DNA of 14,486 bases from Thermoplasmata archaeon (GTDB lineage Archaea; Thermoplasmatota; Thermoplasmata; Thermoplasmatales; Thermoplasmataceae): NCBI GenBank assembly GCA_021846695.1, contig JAJZWN010000030.1, forward strand, positions 1 through 14,486, written 5' to 3'. A program made the position numbers and the translations under genes. Positions 6,332 through 14,486 of this stretch are shown piece after piece. The notes under the pieces were generated by a model. It was given only the letters and a program-made list of their open reading frames with translations, ran no database searches and was not told the DNA's origin. How positions within the stretch are numbered: the stretch's first letter is position 1; the number at the start of each line of letters is the position of its first letter.

Positions 6332-7096
6332 ATGAAAGTTTTGAAAATAGGTGGAAGCGTACTGGATAGTTTTCTGGAAAATGACAATCTGTACTCCATA
6401 ATACAGCAGTTTGATTGCCCCCTTGCAATAGTTCATGGCGGTGGCAATTATCTGGATACCCATGCTGATAGCTTTAACTACACTAAAAAATTTGTTACAT
6501 CCCCGGAGGGAATAAGAAGCAGGTATACTGATAAAAACACACTGGAAATTTTCACAATGGTGATGAATCTAATTAACCAGAAACTGGTATTGAATTTAAA
6601 GGAACACGGGATAAAAGCTGTAACGCTAAATGGAATAATAAACGCAAGGAGAAAGGAAAAACTGATAATAATGAATGAAAAGAACAGAAAAATGATAATC
6701 GATGGCGGTTATACAGGCAGGGTAGAAAGTGCCGACTCTATTCCCATACGGGCTGTAATAGATGAAGGGTATATCCCTGTAATTTCTCCTGTGGCATACG
6801 GGAATGGAAACTATTTGAATGTTGATGCTGATAGGGCCGCAGCATATGTTGCAGGATCCATGGGATCAGATTCCCTGGTGTTTCTTACAAATGTTAGCGG
6901 GCTTTACTATAAGGACCGTGTTATAGAAAAAGCAGACGTTGCATATATTAAAAGTATTTTGAATGAGATTGGAACAGGCATGGATAAAAAGCTAATGGCT
7001 TCAATTGAAGCCCTTGAAATGGGGGTTAGACAGGTCACTATTTCAAACCCCTTCAATGGAATATCGACCGGAACGGTGATTTATAATGAATTATGA
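6332..7096 (+). CDS. lysZ: LysW-aminoadipate/glutamate kinase (amino acid kinase family)
   Basis: A 254-residue kinase that phosphorylates the side-chain carboxyl of the LysW-bound amino acid. Seen in order: the ATP-binding start KIGGS (5-9), HGGGN (35-39), TSPEGIRSRYTD (56-67), GGYTG (125-129), NVDADRAA (163-170) with D165, and the C-terminal GMDKKL (K219) that contacts phosphate in acetylglutamate-kinase relatives. The TSPxGIRSRYTD segment is the LysZ form; bacterial ArgB usually has a different loop there. The upstream sequence GGTGTAAAA resembles that of lysW and serves as the ribosome site. The end overlaps lysJ by 11 nt. Confidence 0.94.
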   Translation: MKVLKIGGSVLDSFLENDNLYSIIQQFDCPLAIVHGGGNYLDTHADSFNYTKKFVTSPEGIRSRYTDKNTLEIFTMVMNLINQKLVLNLKEHGIKAVTLNGIINARRKEKLIIMNEKNRKMIIDGGYTGRVESADSIPIRAVIDEGYIPVISPVAYGNGNYLNVDADRAAAYVAGSMGSDSLVFLTNVSGLYYKDRVIEKADVAYIKSILNEIGTGMDKKLMASIEALEMGVRQVTISNPFNGISTGTVIYNEL

Positions 7097-8267
7097 GAAC
7101 GAACACATAGCAAATACGTATCAGAGGCTCCCGGTAAACGTCCTTAATGGAAACGGGGCTATACTGCATGACATAAATGGAAAAAGATATATTGACATGA
7201 TGGGTGGATACGGAGTAGCCATACTCGGATACGGAAATAAAAAAATAAAGGAAGCGGTATGCAGGCAATTCGATACAATACCCATTGCACATGCATCTGA
7301 ATACACTGCAGCAAGGGAGGAATTCATCAAAAACCTTACCGGGATAGTTCCTGCCGGGCTGGATAAATTTTACCTTGGAAACACAGGTGCGGAGGCCATA
7401 GAAGCTGCAATAAAAGTGGTAATTAAATCCTCTAAAAATCATAAAATTATAGCCATGACAAATTCTTACCATGGAAAAACTGCCGGCGCATTGTCGATCA
7501 CCTATTCTGAAAAATACAGGCAATCCTTCGGAGATTTGCTGATAAAGAATGTTGAGTTTATAAGGTACAACAATATGGAAGACCTGGACAAAATCAGAAA
7601 AGATAATGATATATCAGCAGTATTTTTTGAACCTGTCCAGGGCGAAGGTGGAATAAACATACCTGACAGGGATTATGTAAGGGAACTGAGGCAAATTACA
7701 GAGGAAAAGGGCATAATACTTGTTGCAGATGAAATACAGTCCGGGCTTGGCAGGACCGGGAAAATGTGGGCACATGAACATTTTGGCATTAAACCGGACA
7801 TTATAACAATAGGCAAGGGCATCGGGGGTGGAATTCCATTATCAGTTACAGCGGGAAAACCGGAATTTATGGATAACCTTGCAAAGGGAGAACAGTCTTC
7901 AACAACCGGAGGAAATCCCATAGCCATGGCTTCCGGAAGTGCAGTCATAGAACAGCTTACAGATGATTTAATAAATGAAGTTGCAGTGAAAGGGGAACTA
8001 TTCAGGAATACCCTGAAAGAATACCTGGCAGACTCGAGGATTGTAAAAGAAATAAGGGGTTTAGGGCTCATGGATGCTATAGAGTTAAGGGTAAAATTTT
8101 TGCCAGTATTTATGGATATCATAAACAGGGGAGTTCTTCCACTATATTCAGGAATCAATATATTGAGAATGCTGCCGCCATATGTGATATCTGATGCGGA
8201 GATAACCGAAGCTGCAAAAATCATGTCTGAAGGGATAAAATCCTATAATAAAGAGGTAGCGCCATGA
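7086..8267 (+). CDS. lysJ: LysW-aminoadipate/glutamate semialdehyde aminotransferase (class III)
   Basis: A 393-residue PLP enzyme of the ornithine/acetylornithine aminotransferase family. It converts the LysW-bound semialdehyde to LysW-lysine or LysW-ornithine, with glutamate as the usual donor. Seen: GNTGAEAIEAAIK (98-110), the PLP-binding Asp in ADEIQSGLGRTG (D215), and the Schiff-base Lys244 in TIGKGIGGG. GGTGAT (7075-7080), 5 nt upstream and still within lysZ, marks the start. It overlaps lysX in an ATGA stop-start, which points to coupled translation. No residue expected for activity is missing. Confidence 0.94.
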   Translation: MNYENEHIANTYQRLPVNVLNGNGAILHDINGKRYIDMMGGYGVAILGYGNKKIKEAVCRQFDTIPIAHASEYTAAREEFIKNLTGIVPAGLDKFYLGNTGAEAIEAAIKVVIKSSKNHKIIAMTNSYHGKTAGALSITYSEKYRQSFGDLLIKNVEFIRYNNMEDLDKIRKDNDISAVFFEPVQGEGGINIPDRDYVRELRQITEEKGIILVADEIQSGLGRTGKMWAHEHFGIKPDIITIGKGIGGGIPLSVTAGKPEFMDNLAKGEQSSTTGGNPIAMASGSAVIEQLTDDLINEVAVKGELFRNTLKEYLADSRIVKEIRGLGLMDAIELRVKFLPVFMDIINRGVLPLYSGINILRMLPPYVISDAEITEAAKIMSEGIKSYNKEVAP

Positions 8268-9112
8268 AAATTTCTATGCTATTCGATATAATGCGCTGGG
8301 AGGAAAGGGCAATATTGAAAGCTCTCCAGGATAAAAATGTGGAAGTACAGCTGTATAACGTAAAAGAAATGAACCTTGACCTACAGGATCCAAACTACGA
8401 CTTCGGCGATATTTCACTGCAGAGAAGCACTGGATATTACAGAAACCTCCATTCAACAGCATATGTTGAATTTACCGGGAACCGTATTATCAACGATTTC
8501 AATTCAACGATTGTCACAGGAAATAAGATGTTTACCTCACTTCTGCTTTCACAGAAGAGCATCAGGATTCCAAAAACATTTGTATCCTTTTCAAATGAAA
8601 GATTTCTGAAATCGTTTAAAGAAGATTTTAATGGCAGAGCTGTAACCAAGCCGGTTACCGGAAGCTGGGGCAGGATGATTTCACTGCTTAATGATTATTA
8701 CGCAGCGATGGATGTATCGGAATATAAGGATTACATGTATCCCTTATACCAGATAAACTACACCCAGGAATATGTAAATGATTTCGGGCGTGATCTCAGG
8801 GTATTCATTGTAAATGACCAGGTAATTGCAGGCATATACAGGTATAAATCCGGAGAAGACTGGAGAACCAATACTGCACTTGGGGGCCGTGCTGAACCAC
8901 TTAAAATTACCGGAGAAGTAGAAGAAATAGCACAGAAAGTTTCATCTGCACTTGGCCCTGGAATCTATGGCATGGATATACTGGAATCAAAGGATGGCTA
9001 TTTCGTGAATGAGGTAAATGGAAATACTGAATTTAAAAATACCGTACCGGTTACCGGCATCAATATACCGGATTACATCGCTGATTACCTTATTTCAGAG
9101 GCAAGGAAATGA
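8264..9112 (+). CDS. lysX: LysW ligase, LysX/ArgX type (RimK-like ATP-grasp)
   Basis: A 282-residue ATP-grasp ligase that joins the alpha-amino group of alpha-aminoadipate (LysX) or glutamate (ArgX) to the terminal Glu of LysW, using ATP. Seen: the family N terminus MKISMLFDIMRWEER, TKPVTGSWGR (128-137) with ATP-contacting K129, DLRVF (177-181), and the metal-binding VNEVNGNTEFKN (248-259) with E250 and N252. The residues after NEVN differ from my recollection of the lysine enzyme of Thermus, which bears on substrate choice, but I cannot assign it. SD GAGGT (8253-8257) lies 6 nt before the ATG. It shares ATGA overlaps with lysJ before it and lysK after it. Confidence 0.93.
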   Translation: MKISMLFDIMRWEERAILKALQDKNVEVQLYNVKEMNLDLQDPNYDFGDISLQRSTGYYRNLHSTAYVEFTGNRIINDFNSTIVTGNKMFTSLLLSQKSIRIPKTFVSFSNERFLKSFKEDFNGRAVTKPVTGSWGRMISLLNDYYAAMDVSEYKDYMYPLYQINYTQEYVNDFGRDLRVFIVNDQVIAGIYRYKSGEDWRTNTALGGRAEPLKITGEVEEIAQKVSSALGPGIYGMDILESKDGYFVNEVNGNTEFKNTVPVTGINIPDYIADYLISEARK

Positions 9113-10176
9113 ATGCAAAGGATATGCTCATAGAAATGCTTAACATATATTCCCCCAGTGGAAAGGAATGGGAGATAGCAAAGCTTCTTAAGGAATATAT
9201 GGTAAATCTGGATTTTGAGGAGCCGGTAATAGATGACCAGCTAAATGTCATATCGGTAAATGGGAAAGGCAGCCCTGCAGTCTTCCTCTGTGGCCATGAA
9301 GATACTGTGCCGGGAATTCTTGAAGTAAAATCAGATGGAAACATGGTGTATGGCAGGGGCGCAGTGGATGCAAAATCATCCCTGCTGGCATTAATCCTTG
9401 GGGCCAGAAAAGCCATGGACAACGGCTTTAAAGGGAAACTGCTTGTATCAGCTGCTTCAGGCGAGGAAAGTGACAGCAAGGGAATAAATAATATTATGGA
9501 AAACTACCACGGGTACGATTATGCAATTTTCGGTGAGCCCGGTGGATCTATGAATATCACTGCGGGTTACAAGGGAAGATTATTAATGAAGGTAGACGTA
9601 AAAACTGCAACCCACCATGCCAGTTCATCCTGGATGGAGTCAAATGCAATAGACCTGTTAATGGGATTGTGGGTAAAAATCAGGGAACAGTATGGCAACA
9701 ATAAAGATTTTAACTCTGTTAGTGCAGGCATAACCAGATTCAACGGCGGTGAATATGATAATATGACACCTGAACATGCATCCATGTATATAGACATAAG
9801 ATATCCCAAATCAGTTTCAGAAGATGAGCTTACAGGTGAACTGAAGTCCTATATGGAAGAGTTGCTAGTTAAAAATTATTCATATACTATAGAGAGCAGG
9901 ACGTATCCCTATATATCTGACATGAAAAGCTCCCTCGTAAAGTCATTTAAATCAGGAATATCCAGGAATGGAATGGCCCCCCGCCTCATTTTTAAAAGTG
10001 GTTCAGGTGATATGAATAATCTGGGGCATGTGTGGAAAATCCCCGCAATTACCTATGGCCCTGGAGATACACAGCTATCACATACACAGAATGAAGTAAT
10101 AGATATCAGGGATCTGTACAAATCCATAGATGTTATATCAGATTCACTGGTCTCCATGCAGCTGGATCAGGCTTAG
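9109..10176 (+). CDS. lysK: LysW-lysine/ornithine hydrolase (M20 peptidase family)
   Basis: A 355-residue metalloenzyme that cleaves lysine or ornithine from LysW, freeing the carrier. The dinuclear metal ligands of M20 peptidases are in place: H63 and D65 in CGHEDTVPG, D87 in GAVDAKS, the EE pair 119-120 in ASGEES, E143 in FGEPGG, and H325 in QLSHTQNE. SD GAGG (9098-9101) lies 7 nt upstream, within lysX. This is the last gene of the operon. Its final 33 nt are overlapped by the 3' end of a gene on the other strand, leaving no room for a separate terminator. Confidence 0.93.
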   Translation: MNAKDMLIEMLNIYSPSGKEWEIAKLLKEYMVNLDFEEPVIDDQLNVISVNGKGSPAVFLCGHEDTVPGILEVKSDGNMVYGRGAVDAKSSLLALILGARKAMDNGFKGKLLVSAASGEESDSKGINNIMENYHGYDYAIFGEPGGSMNITAGYKGRLLMKVDVKTATHHASSSWMESNAIDLLMGLWVKIREQYGNNKDFNSVSAGITRFNGGEYDNMTPEHASMYIDIRYPKSVSEDELTGELKSYMEELLVKNYSYTIESRTYPYISDMKSSLVKSFKSGISRNGMAPRLIFKSGSGDMNNLGHVWKIPAITYGPGDTQLSHTQNEVIDIRDLYKSIDVISDSLVSMQLDQA

Positions 10177-10920
10177 ATAACTATCTATTGCTTCCCTGTT
10201 TTTATATAATTCCATTGCCACTTCCACCGGAGATTTTTTATATGTGCATTTTAATGTGCTGGATATATTGAAGTTATTTAATTTATACAGGATATAAACA
10301 ATATAAGCAGTGAATACATCCTTATAGGCATTGTTTTCACCATATAACTCTGAAGATAGTGAAAGCACATGGCGATGCCACTTCGATGAAGGTTCTGCAG
10401 AATTAATAATTTCCAGGAAAAACCGTTTGCATGAATCATTATCAATTCCAGATTTTCCTATATACTGTTGTATTTCAATTTCGAATTTTTTATCCGGCGA
10501 GAATTCATTGTAATATTCAAAAGCCAAACTTGCAGCCAGTGGAAATGCGTTTACAATGGAAATAAATAAAAAATCAGAAAGAATCCTGTACCTCTTCCTC
10601 TCCTTCGAGAATATGCCTGTGAAAATTCTAGCTTCCCTGGCATTTTTATGTTTTTTCCAGTAAATTAATGAAGAATATTTATATACCGCAAGGGCTTGAA
10701 GCCAGTTAATGCATGAATCCGTATAGGATATTGGGCTATCTCCAGAAGTATTTTTAATTGACCTTGCCATGCCCCTGTAGAAATGTAAAGGCATTATATG
10801 GCCTCTGATGCCCGCAATAAAAACAAGAAAATTTGATGAATTATGTTTCATTGTTCCTATAATAGATTTTTTGAAAATCGGTGAATTTTTACTGTTGTTT
10901 TTATCTGGAGCAAAAAGCAT
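10144..10920 (-). CDS. Unrecognised 258-residue protein, tail-to-tail with lysK
   Basis: I do not recognise this protein and see no known motif. The sequence is rich in Lys, Ser, Asn and aromatic residues, and mostly helical by appearance. Hydrophobic stretches (SNFLVFIAGIRGH, LFISIVNAFPLAASLAFEYY, FTAYIVYILYKL) are short and broken by charges, so it is probably soluble or peripheral. Its codon use is like its neighbours, which argues for a real gene rather than a shadow, and nothing else explains this strand here. The ATG at 10920 is preferred over a TTG three bases earlier, because a TATA element is centred 26 nt upstream. It follows the dehydrogenase/hydratase gene by 39 nt in the same direction but seems to have its own promoter. 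Confidence 0.72.
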   Translation of the reverse strand: MLFAPDKNNSKNSPIFKKSIIGTMKHNSSNFLVFIAGIRGHIMPLHFYRGMARSIKNTSGDSPISYTDSCINWLQALAVYKYSSLIYWKKHKNAREARIFTGIFSKERKRYRILSDFLFISIVNAFPLAASLAFEYYNEFSPDKKFEIEIQQYIGKSGIDNDSCKRFFLEIINSAEPSSKWHRHVLSLSSELYGENNAYKDVFTAYIVYILYKLNNFNISSTLKCTYKKSPVEVAMELYKNREAIDSYLSLIQLHGDQ

Positions 10921-10935
10921 CAATCTATATCAAAA

Positions 10936-10950
10936 AATAAATATTTATTA
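10936..10950 (-). promoter_or_regulatory. TATA element of the unrecognised gene
   Basis: The minus strand reads TAATAAATATTTATT, with its upstream half centred about 26 nt from ATG 10920. It sits in the short gap after the fusion gene and suggests a separate leaderless transcript. Confidence 0.45.
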
Positions 10951-10959
10951 TTATGGTTA

Positions 10960-12888
10960 TTAATTCCCTTTGTAATCCGGTTTTCTTTTCTCAAGGAATG
11001 CCTTAACGCCCTCTTTCATGTCGTTTCCTGCATATAGCATGCCCATTGAAAGTGCTTCTTCATCAAGATTAATTGTTGCTGTATTATATATAAGGCGCTT
11101 GGCTACATAAACGGATGCAGGCGATATCTTCTCTGAAAGGTCTTTAGCAAGTTTCATTGTATTTTCTTCCAGCTCTTCTTTAAATAGTCTTGTAATTATT
11201 CCGTATTCATATGCCTTTTCACCGCTAATCCTCTCGCAGGTCAATATCATGTCCATTGCCCTGGAAATTCCTATAAGGTTTGGCAGCCTCTGGCTTCCTC
11301 CGTATCCAGGTATAAGTCCAAGGGATGTCTCGGGGAATCCTATTACCGAATCCGGCAAAGACGTTCTTATGTCGCATGCAAGTGACAGTTCAAAGCCACC
11401 TCCAAGGACATATCCACGCAGCTGTGCAATGAAAATCTTATTCATCCTGGTAATTCTGTCGAATATGCTTTCCCCTGTATTTGATATTTTCATAAACATA
11501 TATGGATTGCTTATAAACTGTGACAGGTCTGCTCCTGCAGAGAACGCCCTTTCATTTCCTTTTATTACTACCACATTTACATCATTGGCTTCTTCTATGG
11601 CATCAAGTTGTTTGTCCAGTGCCTTCAGGAGCTCAAAGCTCATTAAATTATTTTTCCCATTTTTAATTGTGATCACACCAACCTTGCCATCTTTGCTATA
11701 ATCAAGAATCCCTGATTTTTCTTCCTTTTTCACTTCAACAGGTTTTTTATTGAAAGACTCCTTCATTTTATGGGACTCTATAGTTTTTGATGGCTTAAAA
11801 ACCTCTATTTTATACTGTTTGTAAAGGTTATTAAGTGTCTCAAGCACCTCATCGTTGCTCAATCCATTTGCCACGGTGATTGGCCCGAATGGCCTGTTTA
11901 GCCCGTATTTTACTCCAGTTTCTATATCGTCAGGTACTGCAACCCCGTCTTCTATAAGCTTTGTAGCTTCGTTGATTTCCAGGGCAAACATATCCATAAG
12001 GCTAATTTTTTCGCTTTCGTTGGCATCCGGGATAATAGCTTTTCCATTTTCCCATTTGTATATGCCACTGCCTGTTTTAAGCCCGAGATGCTTTGCCTCT
12101 ATGAAACTATCAAAGGCATGGCATTTTCCATAATCCGGAGACAGCTCTTTTCCATAATACTGGAGAGAATCAACAACTGTATCCAGGCCTACATAGTCGA
12201 ACAGCTGGTAGGGACCCATGGGCAGCCCCTGGGATTTAAAGTATTTGTCAATTGCCTCAGGGCGGTCTATTTTATTGCCATATGCATTGCAGAGTAATAG
12301 CATCTCGGGGGCAGATATTCTGTTGACAACAAATCCTGCTTCATCCTTAAGGACTTTTATGGGCTTTTTCCCTATTTTTCCAGCCAGTTCATATATCTCT
12401 TCAACGTATTCCATGGAAGTTTTATCTCCCTTTATTACCTCAACAAGCTTCATGAGTATCGGCGGATTAAAGAAATGCATTCCAACAAGCCTTTCAGGAT
12501 TTTTTATTTCTTCTCCCATTTCAGTAATTCTAATATTTGATGTGTTGGAGGCAATTATTTTATCCGTATTCTCTGCTATCTCCTTCAGCACCTTGACTTT
12601 AATATTATAAATTTCAGGTACAACTTCTATTGACAGATCTACATTTTTTACTGCTTCTCCAATATTATTAAAAAATTTGATATTGTCCAGAGCTGCTTTT
12701 TTAGCTGCATCATTAATCTTCCCCGATGCAATGAGTTTGTCCAGACTGCCATTAATGCCCACTTTTGCCTTCTCTATAACTTCCGGATAAAAATCTTCCA
12801 GATTCACCTTATATCCATTTAATGCAAAGACTTCAGCTATGCTATGACCCATTACACCTGCGCCGATTACCGCTACCTGTTTAATCAT
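10960..12888 (-). CDS. Bifunctional 3-hydroxyacyl-CoA dehydrogenase / enoyl-CoA hydratase
   Basis: A 642-residue fusion. The N-terminal part is an NAD-dependent 3-hydroxyacyl-CoA dehydrogenase: GAGVMG (9-14) and the catalytic dyad H138-E150 in GMHFFNPPILMKLVEV, with the C-terminal helical domain repeated, ending near residue 370. A charged linker (about 370-395) leads to a crotonase-fold enoyl-CoA hydratase with the oxyanion-hole segments AFSAGADL and GGGFEL and both catalytic glutamates, E500 and E520, 20 residues apart as in rat hydratase. The dehydrogenase-first order is the reverse of bacterial FadB and is typical of archaea, for example the crotonyl-CoA hydratase/3-hydroxybutyryl-CoA dehydrogenase of Metallosphaera. 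It would interconvert enoyl-CoA, 3-hydroxyacyl-CoA and 3-ketoacyl-CoA; chain length is unknown. The divergent acyl-CoA ligase supports fatty-acid use. Confidence 0.93.
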   Translation of the reverse strand: MIKQVAVIGAGVMGHSIAEVFALNGYKVNLEDFYPEVIEKAKVGINGSLDKLIASGKINDAAKKAALDNIKFFNNIGEAVKNVDLSIEVVPEIYNIKVKVLKEIAENTDKIIASNTSNIRITEMGEEIKNPERLVGMHFFNPPILMKLVEVIKGDKTSMEYVEEIYELAGKIGKKPIKVLKDEAGFVVNRISAPEMLLLCNAYGNKIDRPEAIDKYFKSQGLPMGPYQLFDYVGLDTVVDSLQYYGKELSPDYGKCHAFDSFIEAKHLGLKTGSGIYKWENGKAIIPDANESEKISLMDMFALEINEATKLIEDGVAVPDDIETGVKYGLNRPFGPITVANGLSNDEVLETLNNLYKQYKIEVFKPSKTIESHKMKESFNKKPVEVKKEEKSGILDYSKDGKVGVITIKNGKNNLMSFELLKALDKQLDAIEEANDVNVVVIKGNERAFSAGADLSQFISNPYMFMKISNTGESIFDRITRMNKIFIAQLRGYVLGGGFELSLACDIRTSLPDSVIGFPETSLGLIPGYGGSQRLPNLIGISRAMDMILTCERISGEKAYEYGIITRLFKEELEENTMKLAKDLSEKISPASVYVAKRLIYNTATINLDEEALSMGMLYAGNDMKEGVKAFLEKRKPDYKGN

Positions 12889-13098
12889 GCTGATATATAT
12901 TTTTTAACTTTAAATCCTTTTTCATTCAGAAATTATGTTTTGTAAAACACCATGTATAAACTTAAAAAAATACTTAATAACATAGCGGGAACAGGTTATT
13001 AAATAAAATTCAATATTTATAAATATCCGGTTTTTCTACGCAGGACAATGTTAACGTTGTAATGATAAAGCTTATAAAACAATAAATTATCATAACCT
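12889..13098. promoter_or_regulatory. Shared control region of the divergent acyl-CoA genes
   Basis: This gap holds outward promoters for the fusion gene (TTTAAA, 12909-12914, about 24 nt from its ATG) and the ligase (CTTATAAAA, 13071-13079, about 24 nt from its ATG). It contains three palindromes: TGTTTT/AAAACA with 2-nt centre (12936-12949), the perfect 14-nt ATATTTATAAATAT (13013-13026), and ACAATGTTAACGTTGT (13045-13060), which is symmetric apart from one base pair and lies 10 nt before the ligase TATA element. The AT-only one may be chance; the last contains GC positions and is the best operator candidate. Confidence 0.45.
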
Positions 13099-14486
13099 AT
13101 GGCTGATTTTAAGTTAACGATAAATAATCTTCTTGATAGTGCAGTTCGGGCAAATGGAGACCAGAAAATTATCTATAAGGATTTGCAGTTAACATATAAT
13201 TCATTTTACAAAAACGTCAAAAATTTTGCAGCCAATCTTGTAAAGATAGGCGTTAAACCCGGTGATAGGATAGCAGTAATTGATTACGACACTATAAATT
13301 ACATGTATTGCTATTACTCTATTCCAATGATTGGCGCAGTGATACATATGGTAAACATCAGATATCCTCCAGAAATACTGTATTATACCATAAAAAATTC
13401 AGAGGATACCTATATTGTAGTTAATTCAGATTTTATGCCACTGTTAATGCAATTTAAAAATATGTTTGAATTCATAAAGGGTTTTATTGTTTACTCCGAG
13501 CACGGGCATGAAAATTATCAGCTCGACAATGTATATTATGCCGATGACCTTTTAAAAGACACAGATTATAATATCACACCTCCGGATGAGAATGACATGG
13601 CTACACTATTTTATACATCAGGAACCACCGGGCTGCCGAAGGGAGTGTATTACAACCACAGGCAGCTTGTGCTTCACAGCATGGCTACTGCAGAAGGCCT
13701 ATCAGATGATCCAATATTGCTTAATAAAACATCTATTCTTCTTCCCCTTGTTCCAATGTTCCATGTACATGCATGGGGCATGCCATACTTCGCCATAATG
13801 AAAGGATTGAAATATGTGCTTCCCGGAAAATACGAATGGGACAGGATAGTGGAAACAATGGAAAAGGAGCATGTTACCAATTCCGCAATGGTTCCATCGA
13901 TACTGTATCTGCTCCTGCAGGCAAAGAGGGGGCCGGAAGTGCTCGGCAAACTAAAGCTAAAATCAGTTATCGGTGGCGCAGCACTGAATGAAGGCTTAGC
14001 CAGATCTGCTGAGTCTATAGGCATGTCCCTTGTAACAGGATATGGGATGTCTGAAACCTGCCCTATCCTCACACTGGCCAGTTATACCAATGATATACTG
14101 CCCTTAAGCGAGGAAATAAAGGAAAAATACCGCAGAAAAACCGGTGTACCTGTTCCTATGGTCAACCTGCGTGTTGTTTACCAGGGAAAAGATGTAGCAA
14201 AAGACGATACGGAAATAGGAGAAATAATAGTACAGGCACCATGGTTGACAGCAGGTTACCTGAAAGACCCGGAGAAAACTGCAAAGCTATGGATCGACGG
14301 ATGGCTGCATACAGGCGACCTGGCAACAATGGATAAATACGGATATATAAAAATTGTTGATAGGGAAAGCGATGCTGTAAAATCCGGTGGTGAATTTATC
14401 CCGTCAATGGTTCTTGAGGACCTCATAAGCACCGTTCCCGGAGTAGGAGAGGTTGCCGTAACCAAAAAATCCGATGAAAAGTGGGG
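13099..14486 (+). CDS. AMP-forming acyl-CoA synthetase, 3' end cut by window
   Basis: The frame is open from ATG 13099 to the window end (462 codons), so the C terminus is missing. It is an ANL-superfamily ligase that activates a carboxylic acid as acyl-AMP and then forms the CoA thioester. Seen: the P-loop YTSGTTGLPKG (172-182), the acid/AMP motif TGYGMSET (313-320), the hinge-side motif HTGDLATMDKYGYIKIVDR from 404 with D407, and SGGEFI shortly after. The A10 lysine would lie beyond the edge. The overall look, with PMFHVHAWGMPY and KSGGEFI, is of a medium/long-chain fatty acyl-CoA ligase rather than acetyl-CoA synthetase; the substrate is not decided. It is transcribed divergently from the hydratase/dehydrogenase gene and appears to be leaderless. 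Confidence 0.92.
   Translation, partial: MADFKLTINNLLDSAVRANGDQKIIYKDLQLTYNSFYKNVKNFAANLVKIGVKPGDRIAVIDYDTINYMYCYYSIPMIGAVIHMVNIRYPPEILYYTIKNSEDTYIVVNSDFMPLLMQFKNMFEFIKGFIVYSEHGHENYQLDNVYYADDLLKDTDYNITPPDENDMATLFYTSGTTGLPKGVYYNHRQLVLHSMATAEGLSDDPILLNKTSILLPLVPMFHVHAWGMPYFAIMKGLKYVLPGKYEWDRIVETMEKEHVTNSAMVPSILYLLLQAKRGPEVLGKLKLKSVIGGAALNEGLARSAESIGMSLVTGYGMSETCPILTLASYTNDILPLSEEIKEKYRRKTGVPVPMVNLRVVYQGKDVAKDDTEIGEIIVQAPWLTAGYLKDPEKTAKLWIDGWLHTGDLATMDKYGYIKIVDRESDAVKSGGEFIPSMVLEDLISTVPGVGEVAVTKKSDEKW

Noticed and set aside
7673..8224. 183-residue minus-strand reading frame within lysJ
   Set aside because: It is a shadow of the aminotransferase gene, rich in Ser and Pro, without its own promoter or ribosome site.
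11249..11701. 150-residue plus-strand reading frame within the fusion gene
   Set aside because: It is antisense to the conserved hydratase domain and has no independent support.
13013..13026. Perfect AT-only palindrome ATATTTATAAATAT as a strong operator
   Set aside because: In sequence this AT-rich, palindromes of this length arise by chance several times per window; it is kept only as part of the intergenic description.
13674..14072. 132-residue minus-strand reading frame
   Set aside because: It lies wholly inside the acyl-CoA synthetase frame, which has clear family motifs; the antisense product is compositionally odd and has no recognisable feature.

Overview
The window looks like a chromosomal stretch from an archaeon of the Thermoplasmatales, probably a Ferroplasma-like acidophile. 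The pointers are an AT-rich sequence, codons dominated by ATA and AGG/AGA, archaeal TATA boxes about 26 nt upstream of start codons (leaderless mRNAs), a P3A-type proton ATPase, an archaeal-order 3-hydroxyacyl-CoA dehydrogenase/enoyl-CoA hydratase fusion, and a LysW-dependent amino-acid operon. The genus is inference. I found no rRNA, tRNA, CRISPR array or insertion sequence.

Layout. Positions 2-1153 hold the C-terminal part of a P-type H+-ATPase (+), cut by the window edge. Converging on it are an isochorismatase-fold hydrolase (-) and, upstream of that, a two-gene unit of a ParA/Soj ATPase and a 120-residue partner of unknown family (-). Divergent from parA is an SDR protein whose catalytic Tyr and Lys are replaced, followed by a small cupin with its own promoter. 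Then comes a roughly 530-nt gene-free AT-rich stretch that ends in the promoter of the central operon.

The operon at 5107-10176 (+) is lysW-lysY-lysZ-lysJ-lysX-lysK, packed with 3-4 nt gaps or overlaps and an SD-like site before each gene. LysW is the carrier protein. LysX ligates an amino acid (alpha-aminoadipate for lysine, or glutamate for arginine) to its C-terminal Glu. LysZ phosphorylates, LysY reduces and LysJ transaminates the bound intermediate, and LysK releases lysine or ornithine. The dedicated early lysine genes and the late arginine genes are not in the window, so the end product, or dual use, is open.

The last part has an unrecognised 258-residue gene (-) whose 3' end overlaps lysK tail-to-tail, the 642-residue dehydrogenase/hydratase fusion (-), and, divergent from it, an AMP-forming acyl-CoA ligase (+) running off the window end. 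The latter two suggest acyl-CoA (fatty acid or C4) metabolism under a shared control region.

Translation appears to be mixed: single or first genes look leaderless, while genes inside operons carry SD sites. The most interesting items are the parA-partner pair, the two enzyme-fold proteins with altered catalytic residues, the unrecognised gene antisense to the lysK 3' end, and several palindromes in the intergenic regions.
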